NCBI GenBank assembly: GCA_036676195.1
Contig: JAKFDK010000099.1
Span: 1 to 64,000 of the forward strand
Direction: 5' to 3'
Source: JAKFDK01 sp036676195
GTDB lineage: Bacteria; Bacillota; Sulfobacillia; Symbiobacteriales; ZC4RG38
DNA length: 64,000 nt
Part shown: positions 15,414 through 22,569 of the stretch, piece after piece
Numbering within the stretch: the first letter of the stretch is position 1
How the letters are laid out: each line of letters begins with the position of its first letter
Program-made: the position numbers and the translations under genes
The notes under the pieces: generated by a model
Seen by the model: only the letters and a program-made list of their open reading frames with translations
What the model was told of the DNA's origin: nothing
Database searches by the model: none

Positions 15414-16538
15414 TTAGTTGATCTCTGCCATCACTTCGCCGGTCTCGGCCGTGTCAAAACCGCCCAGGGTCTCCAGTTGGGAGCGCACCCGGCGGTGGTG
15501 AAGCGTCCCCAGAAGCTGCCGCACCGGGGTCTCGGTCAGCGCATCCTTCAGCACTGCCAGGTCATAGCGCACCCGATGCAGGGGCACAAAACCGAGCCCG
15601 AAAGCTGCCGCCACCGGAGCGGCACTCACCCCCGCATCGGCCAGGCCCGCTGCCACCGCCCGGGCCACTTCCAGGTGATTATGAACGACCCGCCCGAAGC
15701 CCTGCACGGCTGCCGGGGGAATCTGTGCAGCCAGCAGAAGCCGCTCCAGCAGGTGGCGGGCACCGGAGCCGGGCTCACGGTTCACCATACTCACCTGCGG
15801 CCGGGCCAGGTCACTGACCCCGTGCAGCCCCAGCGGATTGCCCCGGCGGACCAGCAAACCTTCCTCCCATACACCCAGGTTGATCAGAACCGCCCCACGC
15901 CCGTGCAGAACCCGACGCACAAAGGGAGCATTATGTTCACCCGTTTCCTGATCATAGAGATGCATGCCGGCCATGTGCACCTCACCGCGGGCCAGACTCT
16001 CCAGGGCTGCCATACTGTTGGCAAAGACCCAATGTACCCGTAGTCCGGGATGCCAGCGCTGGGCAGCCTGGGTCCAAAGGGAAATGGCCGGGGTACAACC
16101 CGCCAGAACGACTGTCTGCTGCAACACATCCGGGTCGTCCAGCAAGTTCACCTGCATGCTGGCAGCCTGCGCTTCCCGGGTCCCGGTACCGTCCGCCGGA
16201 ACCAGTTCGGTGCGAAAGGCATCATCCCCCACCAGCGGATGGGCCACCCAGCGGGCGCCCACCCTGGCCAGCGCCAGCCGCGCTGTCTGGCCAACCGGCA
16301 CCGTAGCAGCCGGAACGGCCTCGACGGTGGGCAGATCACCCTCTAACCAGAAGAGGTCCTCCACGCGACAGCCCAGGGACTTGGCCAGCCGCAGCGCCAC
16401 CGTTGCCGAGGGCGCATACAGACCGGACTCAATTCCGCTGATGGTCTGCCGGGTCACCCCCGCCATCTGGGCCAAATCCTGTTGGCTCAACCCCATGCGG
16501 GCACGGGTCTGCCGCAAATGGTTGCGCAGATCGTGCAA
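15414..16538 (-). CDS. XRE-type regulator with PBP substrate-binding domain
   Basis: A 374-residue protein. Residues 1-65 are an XRE helix-turn-helix (LSQQDLAQMAGVTRQTISGIE). Residues of about 130-330 are a periplasmic-binding-protein-like domain (the MoeA/ModE-linked PBP type), with DPDVLQQTVVLAGCTPAISL and ARGEVHMAGMHLYD. Since it is the last gene of the modA-modB unit, it is most likely a molybdate- or molybdopterin-sensing repressor of that unit. The start is TTG 16538, six bases after GGAGGGAGGGG. The domain order is seen; the ligand is inference. Confidence 0.82.
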   Translation of the reverse strand: MHDLRNHLRQTRARMGLSQQDLAQMAGVTRQTISGIESGLYAPSATVALRLAKSLGCRVEDLFWLEGDLPTVEAVPAATVPVGQTARLALARVGARWVAHPLVGDDAFRTELVPADGTGTREAQAASMQVNLLDDPDVLQQTVVLAGCTPAISLWTQAAQRWHPGLRVHWVFANSMAALESLARGEVHMAGMHLYDQETGEHNAPFVRRVLHGRGAVLINLGVWEEGLLVRRGNPLGLHGVSDLARPQVSMVNREPGSGARHLLERLLLAAQIPPAAVQGFGRVVHNHLEVARAVAAGLADAGVSAAPVAAAFGLGFVPLHRVRYDLAVLKDALTETPVRQLLGTLHHRRVRSQLETLGGFDTAETGEVMAEIN

Positions 16539-16578
16539 TCAAGGCCCCTCCCTCCGGGTAGTAGCGGCCCGCTCGCTG

Positions 16579-17265
16579 TCAGCCGGAACGACCGGTGCGA
16601 TCAAACCGCGCCGGGCTGCGCCAGCGCAACCCCACCCAGAGCGACAAACCGGCGACGGCAGTGAGCACCCCCGCCAGCAAATGGGCCCGTGCCGTCTGCC
16701 CGGCCTGCGCAGCCGAATAAATCGCCAGCGATACGGTTTGCGTCTTGCCGGGAATGTTGCCCGCCACCATCAAAGTCGCTCCAAACTCCCCCAGGGAGCG
16801 GGCGAACGCAGCCAGTATCCCCGTCCAGACGCCGGGCCAGGCCAGGGGAATGAAGACATGCCAGATCGCCTGCCGGCGACCGGCACCGTCAACCTGCGCC
16901 GCCTCATACACCTCGGCCGGAACTTCCTCCAGGGCGTTCCGGGTCGCCTGAACGAACAGCGGCAGGCAAACGATTGCCTGGGCCAGCATGGCGGCAACCG
17001 GGGTGAAAATCAACGTCCCGCCCCAAAGGTGCCGGGTGAGCCAGCCCACCGGCCCGCCGCGCCCGATCAGCAACAACAGGTAATAGCCCAGCACTGTGGG
17101 GGGTAAGGCCAGGGGCAGGTTGGCCGCCACATCCACCAGACGCCGCCCGCGCCACCCCGGCCGGGAGAGCGCCCAGGCCAGGGGTAAACCGGCGGCCGTC
17201 GCCAGCAGGGTGGCAGCGACGGCGATCTGCAGGGAAATGCGGAGGTTATCCGCCAAACCGTTCAT
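16579..17265 (-). CDS. modB: molybdate ABC transporter permease
   Basis: A 228-residue membrane protein of the ModB family. The loop with EEVPAEVYEAAQVDGAGRRQ is the EAA motif that docks the ATPase, and GEFGATLMVAGNIPGKTQT is diagnostic of the molybdate permease. About five or six hydrophobic segments are visible. The start at ATG 17265 sits one base after the modA stop, so the two are translationally coupled; the length then equals that of E. coli ModB. No ModC ATPase gene is found next to it. Confidence 0.9.
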   Translation of the reverse strand: MNGLADNLRISLQIAVAATLLATAAGLPLAWALSRPGWRGRRLVDVAANLPLALPPTVLGYYLLLLIGRGGPVGWLTRHLWGGTLIFTPVAAMLAQAIVCLPLFVQATRNALEEVPAEVYEAAQVDGAGRRQAIWHVFIPLAWPGVWTGILAAFARSLGEFGATLMVAGNIPGKTQTVSLAIYSAAQAGQTARAHLLAGVLTAVAGLSLWVGLRWRSPARFDRTGRSG

Positions 17266-17266
17266 A

Positions 17267-18046
17267 TCAATCCGCCGTTCCAAATCCATATTGATGCAGA
17301 ACTGCCTGCCCGGCCGGAGAGGCCAGAAAGTCGGCAAATACCCGAGCCTGCACCGCCTGCGGAGAGTCCCTGAGCACGGCCATGGGATATGTCACCGGTT
17401 CATGACTCCCGGGGGGTGCCTCGGCCACCACCTTCACACCGGCCAGCCGGGCATCCGTGGCGTACACGATCCCCGCCTGAACCGCACCGGACTCCACGTA
17501 ATACAAAACCTGACGCACGTCTTCCGCCTGCACCAGCCGCTGCTGCAATGCCTGCCACAGGCCAAGCCACTGGAGCACCTGCCGTCCATATTGCCCGGCC
17601 GGCACATGCTCCGGATTGCCAATGGCGATCCTCTGCACGGCGGCGGAGGTCAGTTGTTCCCAGGTGCTGAGGTCACTGGTAACTGCTTTGCCCCGAACCA
17701 GCACGACTCGGTTGGTAGCCAGTGACCTGACTTCATCCGGCGAAACCAGGCCGACCCGGACCAGGGCCGTTACAGACTCGGGAGCAGCCGCGATGAACAG
17801 ATCCACCGGTGCGCCCTGCTCAATTTGCCGCTGCAGGGCCCCGCTGGAACCAAAGTTAAAGCGCAGGCGGATGGCTGGATACGCCTGGACGAACAAGGGC
17901 TGAATGTCATTCAGGGCGTCGCGCAGGGATACCGCGGCGGAAACCGTAATTTCCACGGGTGCCCCGGCCCCACCCGACTTCGGCGGCGTGCAGGCCGGCA
18001 AGAAAAAGATCAGCATGAAGACGAAGGACCATAACCTGGGTTTCAC
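17267..18046 (-). CDS. modA: molybdate-binding lipoprotein
   Basis: A 259-residue periplasmic/extracytoplasmic binding protein. A lipoprotein signal (LIFFLPAC) puts the lipid-anchored Cys at about residue 19. The mature part has the family signatures ITVSAAVSLRDALNDI, FNFGSSGALQRQIEQGAPVDLFI and GNPEHVPAGQYGRQVL. It delivers molybdate or tungstate to ModB. GTG 18046 follows GGAGG. A vegetative-type promoter with a short palindrome lies just upstream. Confidence 0.92.
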   Translation of the reverse strand: MKPRLWSFVFMLIFFLPACTPPKSGGAGAPVEITVSAAVSLRDALNDIQPLFVQAYPAIRLRFNFGSSGALQRQIEQGAPVDLFIAAAPESVTALVRVGLVSPDEVRSLATNRVVLVRGKAVTSDLSTWEQLTSAAVQRIAIGNPEHVPAGQYGRQVLQWLGLWQALQQRLVQAEDVRQVLYYVESGAVQAGIVYATDARLAGVKVVAEAPPGSHEPVTYPMAVLRDSPQAVQARVFADFLASPAGQAVLHQYGFGTAD

Positions 18047-18079
18047 CGGCCTGCCTCCGTGGGGCTAGGTTTAACTGTA

Positions 18080-18120
18080 GCACCTGGTGCAAGTATATCT
18101 TACAGGTAGCAAGAATTCAA
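18080..18120 (-). promoter_or_regulatory. modA promoter with start-site palindrome
   Basis: On the minus strand TTGAAT (18115-18120) and TATACT (18092-18097) are spaced by 17 bases. The palindrome GCACC-T-GGTGC (18080-18090) sits where transcription should start, so it is a plausible operator for the regulator at the end of this unit. Confidence 0.7.
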
Positions 18121-18278
18121 GCGGGCAGGCCAGCCCCGTGCAAGGCCGGGGGGACTGTTCCGATTTCATGATCTGCCATCCTGTTCTGGCGTAACTCCAG
18201 CCAACCCAAGTGGGCAATCTACCAATGTGACAACATGTGCGCAGGGCAGATCAGATCCCGCCGACGGAGTGTGATCCC

Positions 18279-19028
18279 TTGAAACGACGGGTCGTCCGGG
18301 ACTATGCGGAATTGAGCCGCCTGGCCGCCGACGAAGTGGGCAACATGGTAAGACAACAACCTTCCGCAGTGCTGGGCCTGGCTACCGGGAGCACACCCGT
18401 GGGGCTCTACCGGAACCTGGTCAGCCGCAGTCAGGCCGGAACGCTTGATTTGCAGCGGATCGTCACGTTTAACCTCGACGAATACCTCGGACTGGCCCGG
18501 AACCATCCGGCCAGCTACTGGCAGTTCATGCAGGAGCATCTGTTTCGGCACGTCTCCGTGCCAGAAAACCACATTCACATGCCCCACGGCGATGCCCCTG
18601 ACCCGGAGGCGGAATGCCTGGCCTATGAGGCCGCCATCGCCAGGGCCGGCGGTATTGACCTGCAAATCCTGGGAATTGGTGGTAACGGACATATCGGCTT
18701 TAACGAGCCGGGCGCGCCCTTTGACAGCGTGACCCGGGTTGTCCGGCTGGCCCCTGAAACCATCGCGGCCAATGCCCGCTTCTTTCCGCGGATGGCAGAT
18801 GTCCCGCAGTATGCCATCTCCATGGGGATCCACACCATCATGCAAGCCCGCCGCATCCTGCTGTTGGCCAGCGGCGATACCAAAGCGCAAACGGTGGCAA
18901 CAACCCTGACCGGCCCGGTGACCCCAGCCGTACCGGCCTCGGCGCTGCAGAACCACCCGGACACCCTGGTGATCATGGATGCCGCGGCCGCCCAACTGTT
19001 ACCGGCACCGGCCAGTCGGAGCCAGTAA
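18279..19028 (+). CDS. nagB: glucosamine-6-phosphate deaminase
   Basis: A 249-residue sugar isomerase-deaminase that converts glucosamine-6-phosphate to fructose-6-phosphate and ammonia. Family signatures seen: LGLATGSTPVGLYRNL, VTFNLDEYLGLARNH, and LGIGGNGHIGFNEPG with the catalytic Asp and His positions. The start is TTG 18279, which gives the usual N-terminus (MKRRVVRDYAELSRLAADEV); the upstream frame to 18237 has no ribosome site, and GGAG lies about eight bases before 18279. No nagA or amino-sugar transporter gene is adjacent. Confidence 0.9.
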   Translation: MKRRVVRDYAELSRLAADEVGNMVRQQPSAVLGLATGSTPVGLYRNLVSRSQAGTLDLQRIVTFNLDEYLGLARNHPASYWQFMQEHLFRHVSVPENHIHMPHGDAPDPEAECLAYEAAIARAGGIDLQILGIGGNGHIGFNEPGAPFDSVTRVVRLAPETIAANARFFPRMADVPQYAISMGIHTIMQARRILLLASGDTKAQTVATTLTGPVTPAVPASALQNHPDTLVIMDAAAAQLLPAPASRSQ

Positions 19029-19034
19029 CAAAAG

Positions 19035-19068
19035 CGGGGGAGGCGCCGTGCTTGGCAGCCCTCCCCCG
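19035..19068 (-). terminator. terminator after the rhodanese gene
   Basis: CGGGGGAGG and CCTCCCCCG pair over a 16-base loop, and on the minus strand the stem is followed by CTTTTG. It ends the rhodanese gene and may also end nagB from the other side. Confidence 0.7.
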
Positions 19069-19092
19069 GAACACGCAGGTACTCAGTTGGGT

Positions 19093-19515
19093 TTACTTTT
19101 CGACCGCCCCCGGCCACTGCTGCATCCCGCCGAACATATTGCCGACCGACCGGAATCCCGCCTGGGCCAGAATCTCTGCCCCCTGGGCGCTGCGGTGGCC
19201 ACCCTGGCAAACGACCACCACGGGAGCCTGCGAATCCAGTTCATACAGCCGTTCAGGTAGAGTGCCCAACGGAATCAGCCGGGCTCCGGCAATATGACCG
19301 GAGCGGAACTCCGGTTCCTGGCGTACGTCAAGCAACGTGAGCGGTATTCCGCTATTCAGGTACTGCTGCACTTCAACCGGAGACAGGTTGACCACCTGGC
19401 CCGGCTGGGCAGCAGCCAATCTCGACATCCGCCGGCGTCCGGCTGAGGGTTCAAAATCAGATCCGCCCGACAACATGGCCGCGAACAGCGTCACAACCCA
19501 TCCCACAACCTTCAC
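19093..19515 (-). CDS. rhodanese-domain sulfurtransferase, exported or membrane-anchored
   Basis: A 140-residue single-domain rhodanese that moves sulfane sulfur through a cysteine persulfide. The active loop CQGGHRS contains the catalytic Cys, and DVRQEPEFRSGHIAGARLIP is the usual CH2A-like motif. The first 20 residues are hydrophobic (VGWVVTLFAAML), so it may be membrane-anchored or secreted. The start at GTG 19515 is uncertain; a GTG three codons later has a better GA-rich site. It has its own promoter with a CsoR/CstR-type operator. Confidence 0.85.
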   Translation of the reverse strand: MKVVGWVVTLFAAMLSGGSDFEPSAGRRRMSRLAAAQPGQVVNLSPVEVQQYLNSGIPLTLLDVRQEPEFRSGHIAGARLIPLGTLPERLYELDSQAPVVVVCQGGHRSAQGAEILAQAGFRSVGNMFGGMQQWPGAVEK

Positions 19516-19539
19516 CTTGCCTTGCTGTTGTTATGCCCA

Positions 19540-19593
19540 GTATACCCCATACGGTATACAACTTATCCTATGCGTGTATGTTCGGTCTGTCAA
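19540..19593 (-). promoter_or_regulatory. rhodanese promoter with CsoR/CstR-like operator
   Basis: On the minus strand TTGACA (19588-19593) and TAGGAT (19565-19570) are 17 bases apart, a good vegetative promoter. The inverted repeat GTATACC-CCATAC-GGTATAC (19540-19559) covers the expected transcription start. Operators of the CsoR/CstR family have the form ATACCC...GGGTAT. Because CstR proteins control persulfide rhodaneses in other Firmicutes, a sulfide-responsive control is likely; the regulator itself is not in view. Confidence 0.7.
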
Positions 19594-19661
19594 GCCTCCC
19601 CTCCCCGGCAACTGCCAATGGTCCCTACCCCGTACAGTAATTGATCTGACCCAATAATGAT

Positions 19662-19687
19662 GGGCGGTGCCGTCAAAGACACCGCCC
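19662..19687 (-). terminator. probable terminator after the thioesterase gene
   Basis: GGGCGGTG pairs with CACCGCCC over a ten-base loop just past the thioesterase stop. On the minus strand ATCATTATT follows the stem. Confidence 0.6.
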
Positions 19688-19699
19688 GTGTACACTTTC

Positions 19700-20092
19700 C
19701 TATTTGGCCGCCTTCTGGGCTATACGCGGAATAAACTTATCCATATTTACCACAAAACGTTCATGGCGGCCCTCACCGATCTTTTCCGTTTCGTCAAATG
19801 CCTCCACCCGGAATACCAGCCGGCGCCCGTCCACTTCCACCAGTTCGCTGCTGGCCCGAACCACCATACCCTTGGGGGTCGCGGCAATGTGCCGGATATC
19901 CACCACTGTGCCGACGGTGGTGTGGCCCGTCTCCAGGTGCGGCTGCACGGCATTCCAGGAAGCCGCTTCCATCAGCGCAATCATAAATGGCGTTCCAAAC
20001 ACTTCCACACCACCGGCGCCCACTGTACTGGCCAGATTCGAATCATCGACCTTAGTCTGCACCTGGGCCGTCAGCCCGGGCTGTAAGGGCAT
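19700..20092 (-). CDS. FlK-like hot-dog thioesterase
   Basis: A 130-residue hot-dog fold protein related to fluoroacetyl-CoA thioesterase FlK. The candidate catalytic residues are Thr34 in FGTPF, Glu42 in LMEAAS and His68 in IRHIAA. Their spacing of 8 and 26 residues is the same as that of Thr42, Glu50 and His76 in FlK, as I know that enzyme. It should hydrolyse a small acyl-CoA, but specificity for fluoroacetyl-CoA cannot be assumed, since many bacteria without organofluorine use carry such proteins. ATG 20092 has GGGAGG eight bases upstream. Confidence 0.82.
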   Translation of the reverse strand: MPLQPGLTAQVQTKVDDSNLASTVGAGGVEVFGTPFMIALMEAASWNAVQPHLETGHTTVGTVVDIRHIAATPKGMVVRASSELVEVDGRRLVFRVEAFDETEKIGEGRHERFVVNMDKFIPRIAQKAAK

Positions 20093-20152
20093 CTGTCGTT
20101 CCTCCCTTGCGTGCGGTCCCGAATGTGTGGGAGCTTCCGCCTGATCTGGGAT

Positions 20153-21355
20153 TTACCCCTGCTCACCCAGAGTGGCCGTCAGGGTCAGGCTGCGGCCATC
20201 GCGCCAGACCAACAGCAGCAGGGTATCACCAGGCTGCCTGGCCTTCACGGCGCTGCTGAGGTCATCCGGACCCTTGACCGCCGCCCGATCGACCTCCAGG
20301 ATGATGTCGTAGCGCTGTACTCCGGCCTGATCGGCCGCACTGCCCGGCTGCACAAATGCCACCAGGGCCCCCCGCGGCTCGTCTTCCAACTTCAGATAGT
20401 CAGCCAGTTCCCTGGTTACACTCTGTACTTGCACGCCAAGTATCGCCCGCCGCACCTTGCCATTCGTTAGCAGTTCCTGGTACACATCCCGGACTGTATT
20501 CGACGGAATGGCAAAGCCTATTCCCTGGGCATCGGCCCGAATGGCCGTGTTAATGCCGATAACCTGCCCCTGCAGGTTGAGCAGCGGCCCGCCGCTGTTA
20601 CCCGGGTTAATGGCAGCGTCGGTCTGTAGCAGATTCTTGAAGGCGTGGCCCTTGATGTTCAGAGGGCGCTGCTTGGCGCTGATGACGCCCACCGAAACTG
20701 TATGATCAAAGCCATGGGGATTCCCGATGGCCACAACCCATTCGCCCACCCGCACCCGGTCGGAGTCACCCAAAGCTGCCACGGTGAGGCTGCTGTCAGG
20801 ATCAATCTTAAGCAGCGCCAAGTCCGTTTCGGTATCCCGACCCACAACCCGCGCCGTATAGGGTTCGTCGCGGCCCAGTACACGTACTTTGACATCCCGT
20901 GCGCCATCAACGACATGGTTGTTGGTGATGATGTGGCCGTCCTGGCTCACCACCACCCCGGTGCCCAATCCTTCCGCCGTACGGGGGGCCTCCGGCGTGA
21001 AGTCTCGGAAAAAATCACGGAAAAACGGGTCTTGAAAGAATGGGTTTTCCGAGCGCTCCACCACCGTGGTGGTTTCTACTCGCACCACCGCCGGACCTAA
21101 CTGCTCGGAAATATCGGCGATGGTGTTGGCACCCACAAAAAAGTTGCCGGCTGAACCCGATGCAGCAGCTCTGCCTGCTGTTTCATGTGTGGTGGCAGCC
21201 ATGTGGGGAGCGGCTGCAGCCACTCGCGTCCCAAACGAAGCTACACCAGGAGTCATCCGGGCCAGGGCCCACCCAGTCCCGCCCACCAGTGCGCCTACGA
21301 CCAGCGTGGCCCCCAGAGCCACACCAAGAAAGGGAATCCATCGATTACGCTTCAC
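20153..21355 (-). CDS. HtrA/DegP-type serine protease
   Basis: A 400-residue trypsin-like protease with one PDZ domain, membrane-anchored and acting outside the cell. The N-terminal segment (PFLGVALGATLVVGALVGG) is an anchor. The catalytic triad is visible as His in ITNNHVVDG, Asp in DTETDLALLKID and Ser in NPGNSGGPLLN. The PDZ domain follows at about residues 295-390 (VQPGSAADQAGVQRYDIIL). It degrades misfolded envelope proteins in the family. GTG 21355 follows AAAGGAGGG. A CIRCE element and a promoter lie just upstream, which suggests HrcA control. Confidence 0.92.
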   Translation of the reverse strand: MKRNRWIPFLGVALGATLVVGALVGGTGWALARMTPGVASFGTRVAAAAPHMAATTHETAGRAAASGSAGNFFVGANTIADISEQLGPAVVRVETTTVVERSENPFFQDPFFRDFFRDFTPEAPRTAEGLGTGVVVSQDGHIITNNHVVDGARDVKVRVLGRDEPYTARVVGRDTETDLALLKIDPDSSLTVAALGDSDRVRVGEWVVAIGNPHGFDHTVSVGVISAKQRPLNIKGHAFKNLLQTDAAINPGNSGGPLLNLQGQVIGINTAIRADAQGIGFAIPSNTVRDVYQELLTNGKVRRAILGVQVQSVTRELADYLKLEDEPRGALVAFVQPGSAADQAGVQRYDIILEVDRAAVKGPDDLSSAVKARQPGDTLLLLVWRDGRSLTLTATLGEQG

Positions 21356-21370
21356 CTGCTGCTCCCTCCT

Positions 21371-21397
21371 TTGGCACTCTCAATTGCCGAGTGCTAA
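21371..21397. promoter_or_regulatory. CIRCE element (HrcA operator)
   Basis: TTGGCACTC-N9-GAGTGCTAA matches the CIRCE consensus TTAGCACTC-N9-GAGTGCTAA at 17 of 18 positions. It lies between the htrA promoter and its ribosome site. CIRCE is the operator of the heat-shock repressor HrcA. Confidence 0.85.
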
Positions 21398-21412
21398 TTG
21401 AGCCATACCATT

Positions 21413-21442
21413 GTCATAGCGCAAGATGCTTATCGATGTCAA
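21413..21442 (-). promoter_or_regulatory. candidate htrA promoter
   Basis: On the minus strand TTGACA (21437-21442) and TATGAC (21413-21418) are 18 bases apart. The CIRCE element begins about 15 bases past the -10 box, the usual arrangement for groE and dnaK promoters. Confidence 0.6.
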
Positions 21443-21544
21443 CCTGCTGACCGCGTGTTAACGGAGTGTTCACATTCACCGCCCCGAACGGCTCCTACCG
21501 GGGCATAATAGAGGTGAAATCTGCCGCCAAAGGGGGCGCTGGGG

Positions 21545-22171
21545 ATGACGCCAAAGTTTGATCCCGCCCAAATGGACCGGCTGCTGGATCCGGAGCGCCG
21601 GAAGTGGAATGACCCGGACAAGATCCTCCAGTATCTCAACCTGGGGCAGTGCACGGTGGTGGCCGACATTGGCTGCGGGCCCGGATACTTTGCGCTGGAA
21701 GCAGCCCGCAAGATGCAACCCGGTGGGTACGTATTTGCCGTAGACACAGCTCCGGACATGGTTGATGCCTGCCGAACGGCCGTGAAAGAGGCTGGACTTA
21801 CGAACGTGGAATGCCTCCAGGCCGAAGCCGATGATGAATTTCCGATCCAGTCCGAACTGTGCGACGCGGCCCTGCTCGCCAACATCTATCATGAAATTGA
21901 CCCAACTTCCAACGTGCTGCATGAATTGCGCCGAATCCTCAAGCCTGGCGGCATTGTGCTGCTGGTCGAGTGGAAGCGGGAACCGGCCCCCATTGGGCCG
22001 CCCCTGGAGGAGCGACTGGATCAACAGGACGTGGTAGAGGAATTTACCATGGCCGGTTTTATCCTCTTTGGCACCTGCGACGTGGGTCCATACCACTATG
22101 GCCTGAAATTTTACAGCCGGAAGTCGGCGGAGGAACCGGTGAACACCATGAATGACGTGGTGCCAGGGTGA
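21545..22171 (+). CDS. class I SAM-dependent methyltransferase
   Basis: A 208-residue methyltransferase of the UbiE/Methyltransf_11 type. The SAM-binding motif I is VADIGCGPGYFALEAA, with VFAVDTAPDMVDACR and a LRRILKPGGIVLLVEW motif further on. The start is ATG 21545 after a G-rich site (GCTGGGG). The natural substrate is unknown. A hairpin terminator follows, so it is a single-gene unit. Confidence 0.85.
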   Translation: MTPKFDPAQMDRLLDPERRKWNDPDKILQYLNLGQCTVVADIGCGPGYFALEAARKMQPGGYVFAVDTAPDMVDACRTAVKEAGLTNVECLQAEADDEFPIQSELCDAALLANIYHEIDPTSNVLHELRRILKPGGIVLLVEWKREPAPIGPPLEERLDQQDVVEEFTMAGFILFGTCDVGPYHYGLKFYSRKSAEEPVNTMNDVVPG

Positions 22172-22189
22172 CCAGAGCAGGCACAGAAC

Positions 22190-22225
22190 GGTCCCGGGCC
22201 ACCCGCCCGGGGCCTTTGCATTTTT
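22190..22225 (+). terminator. rho-independent terminator after the methyltransferase
   Basis: GGTCCCGGGC pairs with GCCCGGGGCC (one G-T pair), followed by TTTGCATTTTT. Confidence 0.8.
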
Positions 22226-22298
22226 CGGGGGTCATCCCGACGGGTCCTCACCCCATCCTGACAGATGACATAAAGTAGATACCAGAGGAGGTGCTAAC

Positions 22299-22541
22299 GT
22301 GCTTTTTGGTGCTTTTCCCTTAGGCGTCCCGTTCGGCTTCGGCGGCTTCCCCCTCGGCGTCGGCGGCTTCGGCGGCTTGCCGTTCGGCGGCGTCGGCGGC
22401 TTCGGCGGCTTGCCGTTCGGCGGCGTCGGCGGCTTCGGCGGCTTGCCGTTCACCGGCTTCCCGGCCACCGTCGGCGGATCTACCTTTGGCGCAGTCCCAG
22501 TCTCTTCCGTCGGCGTCAGCCCGATTCCGGGCGTTATTTAA
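22299..22541 (+). CDS. glycine/phenylalanine-rich repeat protein
   Basis: An 80-residue protein beginning MLFGAFPLGVPFG. Residues of about 21-53 consist of three near-perfect copies of the 11-residue unit VGGFGGLPFGG, which are encoded by identical 33-bp repeats. The rest is also rich in Gly, Phe, Val and Pro. GTG 22299 follows AGGAGG. Both strands are open here because of the 3-base GC pattern, so coding on the plus strand rests on the ribosome site and on the shared N-terminus with the small protein at 58397-58663. It resembles structural spore-coat or surface peptides, which is inference. Confidence 0.65.
   Translation: MLFGAFPLGVPFGFGGFPLGVGGFGGLPFGGVGGFGGLPFGGVGGFGGLPFTGFPATVGGSTFGAVPVSSVGVSPIPGVI
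22358..22459 (+). repeat. 33-bp tandem repeat, three copies
   Basis: Three tandem copies of a 33-bp unit containing GGCTTCGGCGGCTTGCCG lie inside the glycine-rich gene. The unit keeps the reading frame and adds 11 residues per copy. Copy number could vary between strains by slippage. Confidence 0.8.
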
Positions 22542-22569
22542 GTACCACACCAGAGGCTCCGGCCATACC

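Noticed and set aside
22320..22460. CRISPR-like array from the regular 33-bp repeats
   Set aside because: The repeats touch each other with no spacers and keep a reading frame.
22232..22468. Minus-strand proline/lysine-rich frame over the glycine repeat
   Set aside because: The repeat is open in several frames; the plus-strand frame has the AGGAGG site and the shared MLFGAFP start.
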